Part shown: one piece after another, positions 8,717-16,612 of the stretch
How positions within the stretch are numbered: position 1 is the stretch's first letter
Layout of the letters: each line of letters begins with the position of its first letter
Assembly: GCA_963794475.1 (NCBI GenBank)
Contig: CAWCDW010000002.1
Span: 930,001-994,000 of the forward strand
Direction: 5' to 3'
Source of the DNA: GAS188 sp963794475
Lineage (GTDB): Bacteria > Pseudomonadota > Alphaproteobacteria > Rhizobiales > Beijerinckiaceae
DNA length: 64,000 bases
Position numbers and translations under genes: made by a program
Notes under the pieces: model-generated
What the model was told of the DNA's origin: nothing
What the model saw: the letters and a program-made list of their open reading frames with translations, nothing else
Database searches by the model: none

Positions 8717-9469
8717 ATGGCGAATGTGATCGAAACCACGGCGCTCACCAAGCAGTTCAAGGGATTCGTTGCCGTCTCCAACGTCGATCTCAAGGTCGCG
8801 GAAGGCTCGATCCACGGGCTCATCGGCCCGAACGGTGCGGGCAAAACGACCTGCTTCAATCTCTTGACCAAATTCCTCGAGCCGACCGCTGGGCGGATTT
8901 TCCATCGCGGCGAGGACATCACCGGGATGAAGCCCGCCGCGATCGCGCGACGAGGCGTCGTGCGCTCCTTCCAGATCTCGGCCGTATTCCCGCACCTCAG
9001 CGTGCGCGACAATCTGCGTGCGGCGTTGCAGCGCCAGAATGGCCTCGCACATCAGTTCTGGCTCTCCGACAAGAGCCTCGGCGTACTCGATGAGCGGGCC
9101 TCCGAGCTCATTGCCGACGTGAACCTCACCGAATTTCAAGACACGCCCGCGGGCGAGCTCGCCTACGGGCGAAAGCGCGCGCTCGAGATCGCGACCACGC
9201 TCGCGCTCAATCCCGAGGTGCTGCTCCTCGACGAGCCCATGGCCGGCATCGGCCGGGAGGAGTTGCCGCGCATCATCGATCTCGTGCGCCAGGTGGCGAA
9301 GGGGCGCACCGTGGTGATGGTCGAGCACAACCTCTCAGTGGTCGCCAATCTCTGCGACCGCGTCACCGTCTTGCAGCGTGGCGAGATCCTGGCCGAGGGA
9401 AGCTACGCCGAGGTTTCCGCCGATGAGCGGGTGCGCACCGCGTATATGGGGTCGGAGCATGCCCACTGA
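8717..9469 (+). CDS. livG: Branched-chain amino acid ABC transporter, ATP-binding protein LivG
   Basis: A 250-residue ABC ATPase. Walker A is GPNGAGKTT (about residues 35-43). The signature region LAYGRKRALEIATTLALNPEVLLLDEP replaces the usual LSGGQ in the way typical of LivG, and the Walker B aspartate/glutamate and H-loop (VEHNLSVV) are present. It energises the LivHM permease. It overlaps livF by 11 nt, so the two are translationally coupled. Confidence 0.95.
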   Translation: MANVIETTALTKQFKGFVAVSNVDLKVAEGSIHGLIGPNGAGKTTCFNLLTKFLEPTAGRIFHRGEDITGMKPAAIARRGVVRSFQISAVFPHLSVRDNLRAALQRQNGLAHQFWLSDKSLGVLDERASELIADVNLTEFQDTPAGELAYGRKRALEIATTLALNPEVLLLDEPMAGIGREELPRIIDLVRQVAKGRTVVMVEHNLSVVANLCDRVTVLQRGEILAEGSYAEVSADERVRTAYMGSEHAH

Positions 9470-10169
9470 CGGCGCTCTCCTCGAGATCGAGGACCTCAAC
9501 GCCTGGTACGGCGAGAGCCATGTGCTGCACGGCATGTCCCTCAATCTGCGCGAGGGCGAGACGCTTTCGTTGATCGGCCGCAACGGCGCAGGCAAGACGA
9601 CCACCTTGCGCGCCATTCTCGGCATCGTGCGCAACCGCAAGGGCACAATCCGCTTTCGCGGCGAGGACCTCACGGCCCTTCCGCTGCACGCCATCGCGCG
9701 GCGCGGGATCGGCTATGTACCGGAGGAGCGGGGAATTTTTGCGAGCCTCACGGTCGCCGAGAACCTTGTCCTGCCGCCGGTGGTGCGGGGCGGCGGCATG
9801 AGCGAAGAAGAAATCTACGGCCTGTTCCCGAACCTCGCCGAGCGCCGCTCGAGCCAGGGGACGAAGCTCTCGGGCGGCGAGCAGCAGATGCTCGCCATTG
9901 CCCGCATTTTGCGCACCGGCGCCGATGTCATCTTGCTCGACGAGCCGACGGAGGGCCTTGCGCCCGTCATCGTCGAGCGCATCGGAGAAGTCATGCAGAT
10001 TCTCAAGGCCCGCGGCCTGACGATCGTGCTCGTCGAGCAGAATTTCCGTTTCGCGCGCAAGCTCGCGGATCGCTATGTCGTTGTCGAGCACGGGCGCGCG
10101 ATCGACGATTTCGCGGCGTCCGAGCTCGATGCGAAGATGGCCGGCCTCGCCGAGCAGCTCGGCGTCTAG
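9459..10169 (+). CDS. livF: Branched-chain amino acid ABC transporter, ATP-binding protein LivF
   Basis: A second ABC ATPase of 236 residues. Walker A is GRNGAGKTT, the signature is LSGGEQQMLAIARIL and Walker B is VILLDEPTEGLAPV, the last being diagnostic for LivF. The ATG at 9459 lies within the end of livG. It pairs with LivG on the LivHM permease. Confidence 0.95.
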   Translation: MPTDGALLEIEDLNAWYGESHVLHGMSLNLREGETLSLIGRNGAGKTTTLRAILGIVRNRKGTIRFRGEDLTALPLHAIARRGIGYVPEERGIFASLTVAENLVLPPVVRGGGMSEEEIYGLFPNLAERRSSQGTKLSGGEQQMLAIARILRTGADVILLDEPTEGLAPVIVERIGEVMQILKARGLTIVLVEQNFRFARKLADRYVVVEHGRAIDDFAASELDAKMAGLAEQLGV

Positions 10170-10193
10170 AGCCAGATCCGCGGAGAGGGAACG

Positions 10194-10256
10194 ATGTTCG
10201 CGATGGCCATGCGTCAAAACACAGGCATTGAGCGCCTGTCGCTGATTTCGACCTGA
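10194..10256 (+). other. Possible 20-codon leader/intercistronic small ORF between livF and livH
   Basis: ATG 10194 is preceded by GGAGAGGGA (10182-10190), a strong Shine-Dalgarno match. It opens a 20-residue frame (MFAMAMRQNTGIERLSLIST) ending in TGA at 10254-10256. The frame contains a small dyad, ACAGGC (10221-10226) with GCCTGT (10234-10239). The frame lies in the 119-nt gap before livH. It may be a real small peptide, a translational relay or chance. Confidence 0.25.
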
Positions 10257-10288
10257 ATGCACCCGGCGCTAACTGGGCGGAGAAAGCC

Positions 10289-11185
10289 GTGTTCTGCATC
10301 CCCTTCGTGAAGTGCCTGCCGCTCGTCGCGCTTTACGGCCAGCTCCTCCTCGGCCTGATCAACGGCTCCTTCTACGCACTTCTCAGCCTCGGGCTTGCGG
10401 TGATCTTCGGCATGTTGCGCGTGATCAACTTCGCGCATGGCGCCCTCTACATGCTCGGCGCCTTCGTGAGCTGGTGGCTTTCGATCTCGCTCGGCATCCC
10501 TTATTGGGGAGCCCTGATCGTGGCGCCGCTCGCCGTTGGCCTCGTCGCCGTGGTGATCGAGAAGACGATGCTGCACCAGATGTATCGCCTTGATCCGCTC
10601 TACGGCCTGCTCCTCACCTTCGGCATCACGCAGGTGATCGAAGGTACATTCCGCTATTTCTACGGCGCCTCCGGACAGCCCTATCCGCCGCCGCCCGCGC
10701 TTTCCGGCCCGTTGAATCTCGGCTTCATGATCCTGCCCCTTTATCGCGGCTGGGTGGTGCTCGTTTCGGTGCTTGCGTGTCTTGGGACCTGGCTTCTCAT
10801 CGAGCGCACGAGGATCGGCGCCTATCTGCGCGCGGCGACCGAGAATCCGGTGCTTGTTCAAGCCTTCGGCATCAACGTGCCGTTGATGATGACCCTGACC
10901 TATGCGTTCGGCGCGGCGCTCGCTGGTTTCGCGGGTGTGCTCGCGGCGCCGATCTATCAGGTGAGCCCCCTCATGGGCACGAACCTCATCATCATCGTCT
11001 TCGCGGTCGTGGTGGCAGGCGGCATGGGCTCGATCCTCGGCGCCATCGTCACCGGCTATATTCTCGGCCTCCTCGAGGGATTGACCAAGGTGTTCTACCC
11101 GGAAGCCTCGAATATCGTGATCTTCGTCGTCATGGCCATCGTGCTCTTGTTGCGGCCGGCCGGACTTTTCGGGAGGGCGGCGTGA
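10289..11185 (+). CDS. livH: Branched-chain amino acid ABC transporter, permease LivH
   Basis: A 298-residue inner-membrane permease with about eight hydrophobic segments. It contains GLINGSFYALLSLGLAVIFGMLRVINFAHGALYMLGAF, the conserved LivH opening, and the cytoplasmic RTRIGAYLRAATENPVLVQAFGINV loop that contacts the ATPases. The likely start is GTG 10289; a GTG at 10307 is also possible. It overlaps livM by 4 nt (GTGA). Confidence 0.93.
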   Translation: MFCIPFVKCLPLVALYGQLLLGLINGSFYALLSLGLAVIFGMLRVINFAHGALYMLGAFVSWWLSISLGIPYWGALIVAPLAVGLVAVVIEKTMLHQMYRLDPLYGLLLTFGITQVIEGTFRYFYGASGQPYPPPPALSGPLNLGFMILPLYRGWVVLVSVLACLGTWLLIERTRIGAYLRAATENPVLVQAFGINVPLMMTLTYAFGAALAGFAGVLAAPIYQVSPLMGTNLIIIVFAVVVAGGMGSILGAIVTGYILGLLEGLTKVFYPEASNIVIFVVMAIVLLLRPAGLFGRAA

Positions 11186-12147
11186 GCATCGTGGCGCGAC
11201 AAGGCGCGGGAATGGGTGAGCTTCGCTCGCGGCTCAATCTGTTGCTCATCGCCGCGGGAATCGCGGCCGCGCTCGTCGCGCCTTTCGTGCATTATCCGAT
11301 CGACCTGATGAACGTGCTGTGCTTTGCCTTGTTCGCCAGCGCCTTCAACCTCCTCATCGGCTTCGTCGGCCTGTTGTCCTTCGGGCACGCGGCCTTCTTC
11401 GGTGCCGCCGCCTATGTCACCGCGCATGCCGCCAAGGTCTGGGGCTTGCCGCCCGAGCTCGCCATTCTTCTCGGTGCGCTCGCGGCCGCGGCGCTGGGTC
11501 TCGTCGTCGGCTTCCTGGCGATCCGCCGCCAAGGGATCTATTTTTCGATGATCACGCTTGCGCTGGCGCAAATGTTCTATTTCGTCTGCCTCGAAGTCCC
11601 ATTCACTCATGGTGAGGACGGCATCCAGGGCGTGCCGCGCGGCACGCTTTTCGGCCTCGTCAATCTCGACAACAACCTCGCCTTTTATTTCGTCGTCCTG
11701 GCGATCGTCGCCGCGGGCCACTTCGCCATCTGGCGGATCGTGCATTCTCCCTTCGGCAATATCCTGAAAGCGATCCGCGACAACGAACCTCGCGCCATTT
11801 CGCTCGGCTACAACGTCGATAGCTACAAGCTTCGCGCCTTCGTGCTGTCGGCTGGGCTCGCCGGCCTCGCCGGCGGGACTCACGCCATTGTCTACCAGCT
11901 GGCGACGCTGACGGACGTCGAATGGCAGGCCTCGGGGCAGGTTATTCTCATGACGCTCCTCGGCGGCATCGGCACCTTGGCCGGGCCGCCGATCGGGGCC
12001 GCGATCGTCGTCCTCTTGCAAACCAATCTCGCGGCGGTGGACTTTCCGGTGACGGTGTTGATCGGGATGATTTTCGTCGTTTGCGTCCTTTTGTTCCGGC
12101 GCGGTGTCGCGGGCGAAATTATCGCCTATATGCGAAAGCGCGGATGA
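11182..12147 (+). CDS. livM: Branched-chain amino acid ABC transporter, permease LivM
   Basis: A 321-residue second permease subunit. It includes LLIGFVGLLSFGHAAFFGAAAY and the ATPase-contacting loop FGNILKAIRDNEPRAISLGYNV, both typical of LivM. The GTG start at 11182 overlaps the livH stop. It is the last gene of the liv operon. The AT-rich region downstream holds the promoter of the next operon. Confidence 0.93.
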   Translation: MSIVARQGAGMGELRSRLNLLLIAAGIAAALVAPFVHYPIDLMNVLCFALFASAFNLLIGFVGLLSFGHAAFFGAAAYVTAHAAKVWGLPPELAILLGALAAAALGLVVGFLAIRRQGIYFSMITLALAQMFYFVCLEVPFTHGEDGIQGVPRGTLFGLVNLDNNLAFYFVVLAIVAAGHFAIWRIVHSPFGNILKAIRDNEPRAISLGYNVDSYKLRAFVLSAGLAGLAGGTHAIVYQLATLTDVEWQASGQVILMTLLGGIGTLAGPPIGAAIVVLLQTNLAAVDFPVTVLIGMIFVVCVLLFRRGVAGEIIAYMRKRG

Positions 12148-12187
12148 TATCGGCGCTTGCCCTGGCCGGCCCTCCCGCAAAGTTTGG

Positions 12188-12214
12188 AAAAAGCTTCAAA
12201 TTTTGTAGCTTTTT
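12188..12214. promoter_or_regulatory. Dyad symmetry upstream of the sigma-54 promoter (candidate activator site)
   Basis: AAAAAGCT (12188-12195) and AGCTTTTT (12207-12214) form a perfect inverted repeat with an 11-bp spacer. Its centre lies about 88 bp upstream of the predicted transcription start near 12289, the usual place for an enhancer bound by an NtrC-type activator; such an activator is encoded in this operon. The stem is AT-rich with an 11-nt loop, so a liv operon terminator is possible but less likely. The region 12181-12263 is strikingly AT-rich against its surroundings. Confidence 0.5.
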
Positions 12215-12232
12215 GTTATGGTTAATACAAAA

Positions 12233-12245
12233 TAACTAACTGATA
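12233..12245. promoter_or_regulatory. Candidate IHF-binding site
   Basis: TAACTAACTGATA matches the reversed IHF consensus YAANNNNTTGATW at all defined positions except one (C for T at 12240). It lies in an AT-rich tract between the upstream dyad and the -24/-12 element, where IHF bends DNA at sigma-54 promoters. The match is short and could be chance in AT-rich DNA. Confidence 0.35.
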
Positions 12246-12261
12246 TAAAACAATAAAAATA

Positions 12262-12279
12262 TTGGCCCGCATCTTGCTT
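12262..12279 (+). promoter_or_regulatory. Sigma-54 (RpoN) -24/-12 promoter of the ten-gene operon
   Basis: TTGGCCCGCATCTTGCTT differs from the RpoN consensus TTGGCACG-N4-TTGCT at only one defined position. The invariant GG (12264-12265) and GC (12276-12277) are separated by exactly 10 nt. Transcription would start near 12289, with AGAGG (12299-12303) as ribosome-binding site for ATG 12312. The operon ends with its own NtrC-family activator, which supports sigma-54 control. Confidence 0.75.
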
Positions 12280-12311
12280 ACAAATCCGTAAGATTGCTAG
12301 AGGTTGAACGG

Positions 12312-13004
12312 ATGCCCGGACAGATTCTGCTCGATTTCGATGGCACCATCGCGATCGAGGACACGACCGATTGCCTTCTCGAGCGTTTCGCCGAGCCTTC
12401 CTGGCGCAACGTCGAGGAAGCCTGGGAAGCTGGGCTCATCGGCTCGCGCGAATGCCTGGCGCGGCAGATCGAGTTCGTCCGAGCGGGCGAAAAGGACATC
12501 GACCGTTTCATCGCCGGCATCCATATCGACCCCGGTTTTCTTCCCTTTGTCGAGGCCTGTGCGGCGGCGCGTTTCCACGTCATGGTCGTGTCGGACGGGC
12601 TCGATCGCATCGTGCGCGGCGTCATCGAGCGCACCGGCCTCAAGCTGCCGATCGCAGCCAATCGCCTGGAAGCCTCAGGAGCCGATCGCTGGAGGCTCGC
12701 TTTCCCTCATGCGAGCCTCAATTGCTCGAGCGCCTCCGGCAATTGCAAATGCGCGCACGCTTCACCGGATCTGCGCGGCCCGCGCATTGTGGTGGGCGAT
12801 GGGCGCTCCGATTTTTGCGCGGCGGCGAGCGCCGATTACGTCTTCGCCAAAGGCCGCCTGCGAACCCATTGTATCGAGAACGGCATCGCGCACGCGCCGA
12901 TCGCCAATCTCACCGAGGCGACGCTGCTGTTCGACGATTGGTTCCGACATGTCGCACCCTTGTCGGAGGTTGCGCATGAGCATGCAGAAGCCGAGCACGG
13001 CTGA
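12312..13004 (+). CDS. MtnX-like HAD-superfamily phosphatase
   Basis: A 230-residue HAD phosphatase of the phosphoserine phosphatase-like subfamily. The catalytic motif is DFDGT (Asp8 and Asp10), motif II is VVSDG and motif III/IV is VVGDGRSDFCAA. The cysteine-rich NCSSASGNCKC insert is typical of MtnX and relatives, which dephosphorylate small phospho-metabolites. The methionine salvage neighbours of true MtnX are absent, so the substrate is probably different. It is the first gene of the operon and overlaps the aminotransferase start by 29 nt. Confidence 0.8.
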   Translation: MPGQILLDFDGTIAIEDTTDCLLERFAEPSWRNVEEAWEAGLIGSRECLARQIEFVRAGEKDIDRFIAGIHIDPGFLPFVEACAAARFHVMVVSDGLDRIVRGVIERTGLKLPIAANRLEASGADRWRLAFPHASLNCSSASGNCKCAHASPDLRGPRIVVGDGRSDFCAAASADYVFAKGRLRTHCIENGIAHAPIANLTEATLLFDDWFRHVAPLSEVAHEHAEAEHG

Positions 13005-14385
13005 TCGGATGATGGCTGGCGCCGCCGTCATCGCCAGACCGCGCCCCCAAATCGAGGAAGAAGCCTCGCTGCTCGCGCTCGAGGCGCGTTACTGCGCGCA
13101 TGGCGATACCGTCCACTACGCCGAGCCGCCAAAAATCTTCGACCATTGCGAGGGCTCCTATCTCTACGACATCGAGGGGCGGCAATTCCTCGATTTGCAG
13201 ATGTGGCATTCGGCGGTGAATTTCGGTTACGCCAACAGGCGCCTCAACGACGCCCTGCAACGCCAGCTCAATCGCCTGCCCCAGATCGCCAGCCACTATC
13301 TGCATCGCGAGAAGATCGAGCTCGCCGCTTGGCTCGCGCGGCGCGCCGAGGCGAGCTGGGGTGAGAAAGGCCGCGTGCATTTCAACGTCGGCGGCTCGCG
13401 AGCGCTCGAGGATGCATTGAAGCTCGTGCGCAACGCCAACGGCGGCAAAGGCCTGATTTTCGCCTTCGAGGACGCCGATCACGGCCGCATGCGCCGGCGT
13501 CCTCATGGCGACTTCGATCGGGCGCAGGTCGTGTCTTTCCCCCATCCTGTTCGCGGCCCGCGCGGCATGAGCAAGGAAGAGCATGGCGCCCTTTGCCTGC
13601 AGCAATTCGAGCGGCTTCTCGAAAGCGCAGATGAGGGCATTCGGGACGAAAAGACGCGCGCGGACGAATATGCCGCCTTCCTCGTCGAGCCGATTCAAGG
13701 CGCCGGCTATGTGATCCCGCCGAGGAATTTCTTCCGCGATCTGAAGAAAATTCTCGATCGTCACGGCATCATGCTCGTGGTGGACGAGATCGAGATGGGC
13801 ATCTACCGAACCGGCAAGCTGTGGTCGATCGAGCATTTCGGCGTGACGCCCGACATCCTCGTCTTCGGCAAGGCCATCACCAACGGGCTGAACCCGCTTT
13901 CCGGAGTCTGGGCACGCGAAGAGTTCATCAACCCGGAAGTCTTCCCGCCGGGCTCGACGAGCTCGACCTTCGCCCCGAGCCCGCTCGGGACGGCGGTCGC
14001 TCTCGAGACGGTGCGCATGCTTGACGAAGAGGATTTTGGCGAGAGCGTAATGCTCAAGGGTGCCTATTTCCTGAAGGGGCTCGAGGAGCTGAGGCGCCGC
14101 TACGCAATTGTCGGCGATGTCGATGGGCTTGGCCTTGCCTTGCGCATGGAGATTTGCGCCGAGGACGGTTTCACACCCGACAAAGCCATGGTCGAGCGCA
14201 TGGTCGAAGAAGGGCTGAAAGGGGACCTCGAGGCCGAGGGAAAACACCATGGCCTTGTGCTCGTCGTCGGCGGCCCTGACAATAACGTCATCACCCTCTC
14301 ACCCGCGCTGACCATCTCCTATGACGAGATCGGGCTCGCCTTGAAGCTGCTCGACCGGCTGCTCCATCGCGTGACGCGGCGGTGA
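12976..14385 (+). CDS. Class III PLP-dependent aminotransferase
   Basis: A 469-residue fold-type I aminotransferase of the ornithine/GABA/diaminobutyrate branch. VVDEIEMG (Asp270 binds the pyridine nitrogen) and FGKAITNG (Lys299 forms the Schiff base) are intact, and STSSTFAPSPLGTAVALETV matches the family. ATG 12976 follows GGAGGT (12965-12970). It should interconvert an amine or amino acid and an aldehyde or keto acid. The substrate cannot be read from sequence. Position directly after a phosphatase and before an arginase-fold protein suggests a short biosynthetic route to an amino-containing compound. Confidence 0.85.
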   Translation: MSMQKPSTADRMMAGAAVIARPRPQIEEEASLLALEARYCAHGDTVHYAEPPKIFDHCEGSYLYDIEGRQFLDLQMWHSAVNFGYANRRLNDALQRQLNRLPQIASHYLHREKIELAAWLARRAEASWGEKGRVHFNVGGSRALEDALKLVRNANGGKGLIFAFEDADHGRMRRRPHGDFDRAQVVSFPHPVRGPRGMSKEEHGALCLQQFERLLESADEGIRDEKTRADEYAAFLVEPIQGAGYVIPPRNFFRDLKKILDRHGIMLVVDEIEMGIYRTGKLWSIEHFGVTPDILVFGKAITNGLNPLSGVWAREEFINPEVFPPGSTSSTFAPSPLGTAVALETVRMLDEEDFGESVMLKGAYFLKGLEELRRRYAIVGDVDGLGLALRMEICAEDGFTPDKAMVERMVEEGLKGDLEAEGKHHGLVLVVGGPDNNVITLSPALTISYDEIGLALKLLDRLLHRVTRR

Positions 14386-15314
14386 GCACGATGCGGCTTC
14401 GCGTTCTCGACCTCGATTCGAGCCTGCCCAACCAGGCGCCTTTCGCGGAGCGGCTTGCAAATGGCCGCGCGGAGCGCATCGATCTCACGCAATCGGCGGC
14501 CTCTTTGCGGATCATGGCGAGGCGGCGCGCCATGGACGCGTTTTGCGCGCGGCTGGCGAAGGAAAATTATGCCGCCGGCGTGCCGGAGGTCACCTTTTAT
14601 GGCTCCGGTGACTTTCACCATCTCGCGGCCGGTTTTCTGCGCCTCGTCGACGAGCCGGTCAGCGTCATCCATTTCGACAACCACCCCGATTGGGTGAGCT
14701 TCCCGCCGACGTTCAATTGCGGCGCCTGGGTCAACCGCGCCTTGCAGCTTCCCCAGGTGCGCAAAGTCGTGACCCTCGGCCCCTGCAGCGACGACCTCGC
14801 CTGGCCCGAGTTGAAGACCGGTAATCTCGCCGCCGTGCGCGAGGGGCTATTGGAAATCCGCCCCTGGCGGCATCCGCCCTCGCGCGTCTGGCGCGATTAC
14901 GATCGCGGGCCCGCGCACCTCTCGCAAGGCGGCTATATCGAATGGGCCAATCTCGCCGATGGCGATTGGCGCACGACGCTCGACAACATCATCGCCGGCG
15001 TGCCCACGCGAGCGGTGTGGCTCACCATCGACAAGGACGTGCTTGCCGAAGAGGAAGCCGCGACCAATTGGGACCAGGGCGCGATGAGCGTCGATCACCT
15101 GATCGAGGCGGTCAAGCTCTTGGCGCTGCGCACGCGCCTTCTCGGCGTCGACGTCTGCGGAGATTATTCGCCGCCGCGCTTCAACGACCCGTTTCGAGCA
15201 GCGCTCGCCCATTTCGACCATCCGGCAAAACCTGAGCCCGCGCCGGAGACCTTGCGTCGAAACGCCACGACCAACGCGCGCCTCATCGCCTGTTTCGAGG
15301 AGGTCTTCGCGTGA
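14382..15314 (+). CDS. Arginase/ureohydrolase-fold protein of unknown substrate
   Basis: A 310-residue protein with a remote arginase/agmatinase pattern. It has GSGDFHHL (equivalent of GGDHS), IHFDNHPD (equivalent of DAHxD) and WLTIDKDVL (the DxD metal pair), so a two-metal centre looks complete. Overall it is unlike the true agmatinase encoded at 24493. The GTG start at 14382 overlaps the aminotransferase stop by 4 nt; ATG 14391 is an alternative. It may hydrolyse a guanidino or amide bond. The activity is inferred only from motifs. Confidence 0.7.
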   Translation: MSTMRLRVLDLDSSLPNQAPFAERLANGRAERIDLTQSAASLRIMARRRAMDAFCARLAKENYAAGVPEVTFYGSGDFHHLAAGFLRLVDEPVSVIHFDNHPDWVSFPPTFNCGAWVNRALQLPQVRKVVTLGPCSDDLAWPELKTGNLAAVREGLLEIRPWRHPPSRVWRDYDRGPAHLSQGGYIEWANLADGDWRTTLDNIIAGVPTRAVWLTIDKDVLAEEEAATNWDQGAMSVDHLIEAVKLLALRTRLLGVDVCGDYSPPRFNDPFRAALAHFDHPAKPEPAPETLRRNATTNARLIACFEEVFA

Positions 15315-15673
15315 GCCTCTTTCTCGTCTTCTGGTTCGCGCTCTCGGTCATGTGCGATGTCTGCGGCCAGCTCTGCTTCAAGATCGGCGCGGATCGTCTG
15401 CCCTCCGGCTTCTCGTTCCTCGGCGGCGCTCGCAGCGTGCTTTCGAGCCCCTGGCTGATCGCCGGGCTTTGCGTCTATGCGGTCGAGACTATCGTCTGGA
15501 TCAAGATTCTCTCTGACGTGCCCTTGAGCATCGCCTACCCGATTGCCAGCTTGAATTTTCTCGGCGTGACCCTTGCGAGCGCGACCGTTCTCGGCGAACG
15601 GGTGGGGCGTCCGCAATGGCTCGGCGCCTGGCTCGTCACCCTCGGTGTTGCAATCGTCGCCGGCTCGGCATGA
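15311..15673 (+). CDS. Small EamA/SMR-like membrane protein (four helices), subunit A
   Basis: A 120-residue protein with four hydrophobic helices and the EamA half-repeat pattern (LCFKIGADRLPSGFSF, VPLSIAYPIASLNFLGVTLASATVLGERV). Its size is that of ArnE/ArnF undecaprenyl-phosphate-aminoarabinose flippase subunits and of SMR pumps, which act as dimers. A second protein of this type is encoded four genes on (17755), so the two probably form a heterodimer that moves the operon's product or a lipid carrier. The GTG start overlaps the previous stop. Confidence 0.75.
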   Translation: MSLFLVFWFALSVMCDVCGQLCFKIGADRLPSGFSFLGGARSVLSSPWLIAGLCVYAVETIVWIKILSDVPLSIAYPIASLNFLGVTLASATVLGERVGRPQWLGAWLVTLGVAIVAGSA

Positions 15674-15744
15674 CGAAGGCGGCAACAGGGCGGGGAAAAT
15701 TGAGGCGTTTGACCACCCCTCGCGATAAGGACCGGCAAGAGACC

Positions 15745-16602
15745 ATGACCACCCAAGACCGAAGCTTCACCATCGCCGGCAGCCGGACAGGCTTCCTTCT
15801 CGCGCACGGCCTCGGCGGCACGCCGCTCGAGCTGCGCATGGCTGCCAAGGGCATCGCGTCCGGAGGCTTCACCGTGCATTGCTGCCAACTCGCCGGCCAT
15901 TGCGGCACCGAGGAGGAGCTGCTCGCGACCACTTGGCAGCAATGGTACGCCAGCGTCGAGGCTGCGCTTTCAAAGCTCGAGGCCGTTTGCGACACGATCA
16001 TCGTCGGCGGGTTGTCGATCGGAGCCATCCTCGCCTTGCGGCTTGCCGCGCTCCAGCCCGAGCGCGTTCACGGCGTTGCCTGCTTCGCGCCGACGCTTTG
16101 GTATGACGGCTGGACCATCCCAAAGAACCAATTCCTCTTACGTTGGCTCTGGTTCCTGCCGCCGGCCAAGCGCTATCGCTTTTCGGAGCGGGAGCCTTTC
16201 GGCGTCAAGGACGAACGCATGCGCGCCTTTGTCATGAAGTCGATAGCCGGAGGCGACACGGGCGTCGCCGGACATCCGAGCACGCACGCGCTTTCGCTCT
16301 ATCAATTCTGGAAGCTCGCCGACGACATGAAGCCGAGGCTTCCCAGCATCAAGCGGCCTGTCTTCATCGCTCATCCGCGCGAGGATGATCTCGCGAGTCT
16401 GAAGAACGCCTTTTACCTTCAGGAAAGGCTCGGCGGGCTCGTCGAGATGCTGGTGCTCGACGACAGCTATCACATCGTCACCATCGATCGGCAGTGGAAG
16501 ACGGTAGTCGATCGCACGATCAAATTTGCGCAAGGAATCGAGCAGCATCGTCCGCGCGGCGAGGTCGCGCAGGATAAGACCAACGCCATTGCCGCCGAAT
16601 GA
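15745..16602 (+). CDS. Alpha/beta hydrolase (carboxylesterase/lysophospholipase type)
   Basis: A 285-residue serine hydrolase. The oxyanion-region GFLLAHGLGGTP, the nucleophile elbow GLSIG (Ser91) and the late SYHIVTID histidine are visible, as in Est30-like carboxylesterases. The start at 15745 gives a family-like N-terminus. ATG 15670 (ATGA overlap with the previous stop) would add 25 basic residues and would fit the coupling seen elsewhere in the operon, so either is possible. There is no signal peptide, so it is cytoplasmic. It may hydrolyse or transfer an acyl group on the operon's product. Confidence 0.8.
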   Translation: MTTQDRSFTIAGSRTGFLLAHGLGGTPLELRMAAKGIASGGFTVHCCQLAGHCGTEEELLATTWQQWYASVEAALSKLEAVCDTIIVGGLSIGAILALRLAALQPERVHGVACFAPTLWYDGWTIPKNQFLLRWLWFLPPAKRYRFSEREPFGVKDERMRAFVMKSIAGGDTGVAGHPSTHALSLYQFWKLADDMKPRLPSIKRPVFIAHPREDDLASLKNAFYLQERLGGLVEMLVLDDSYHIVTIDRQWKTVVDRTIKFAQGIEQHRPRGEVAQDKTNAIAAE

Positions 16603-16612
16603 TGCTGTCGAC

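Noticed and set aside
12188..12214. The AAAAAGCT/AGCTTTTT dyad as the liv operon terminator
   Set aside because: The stem is AT-rich with an 11-nt loop. Its distance from the -24/-12 element fits an activator site better, although a dual role cannot be excluded.
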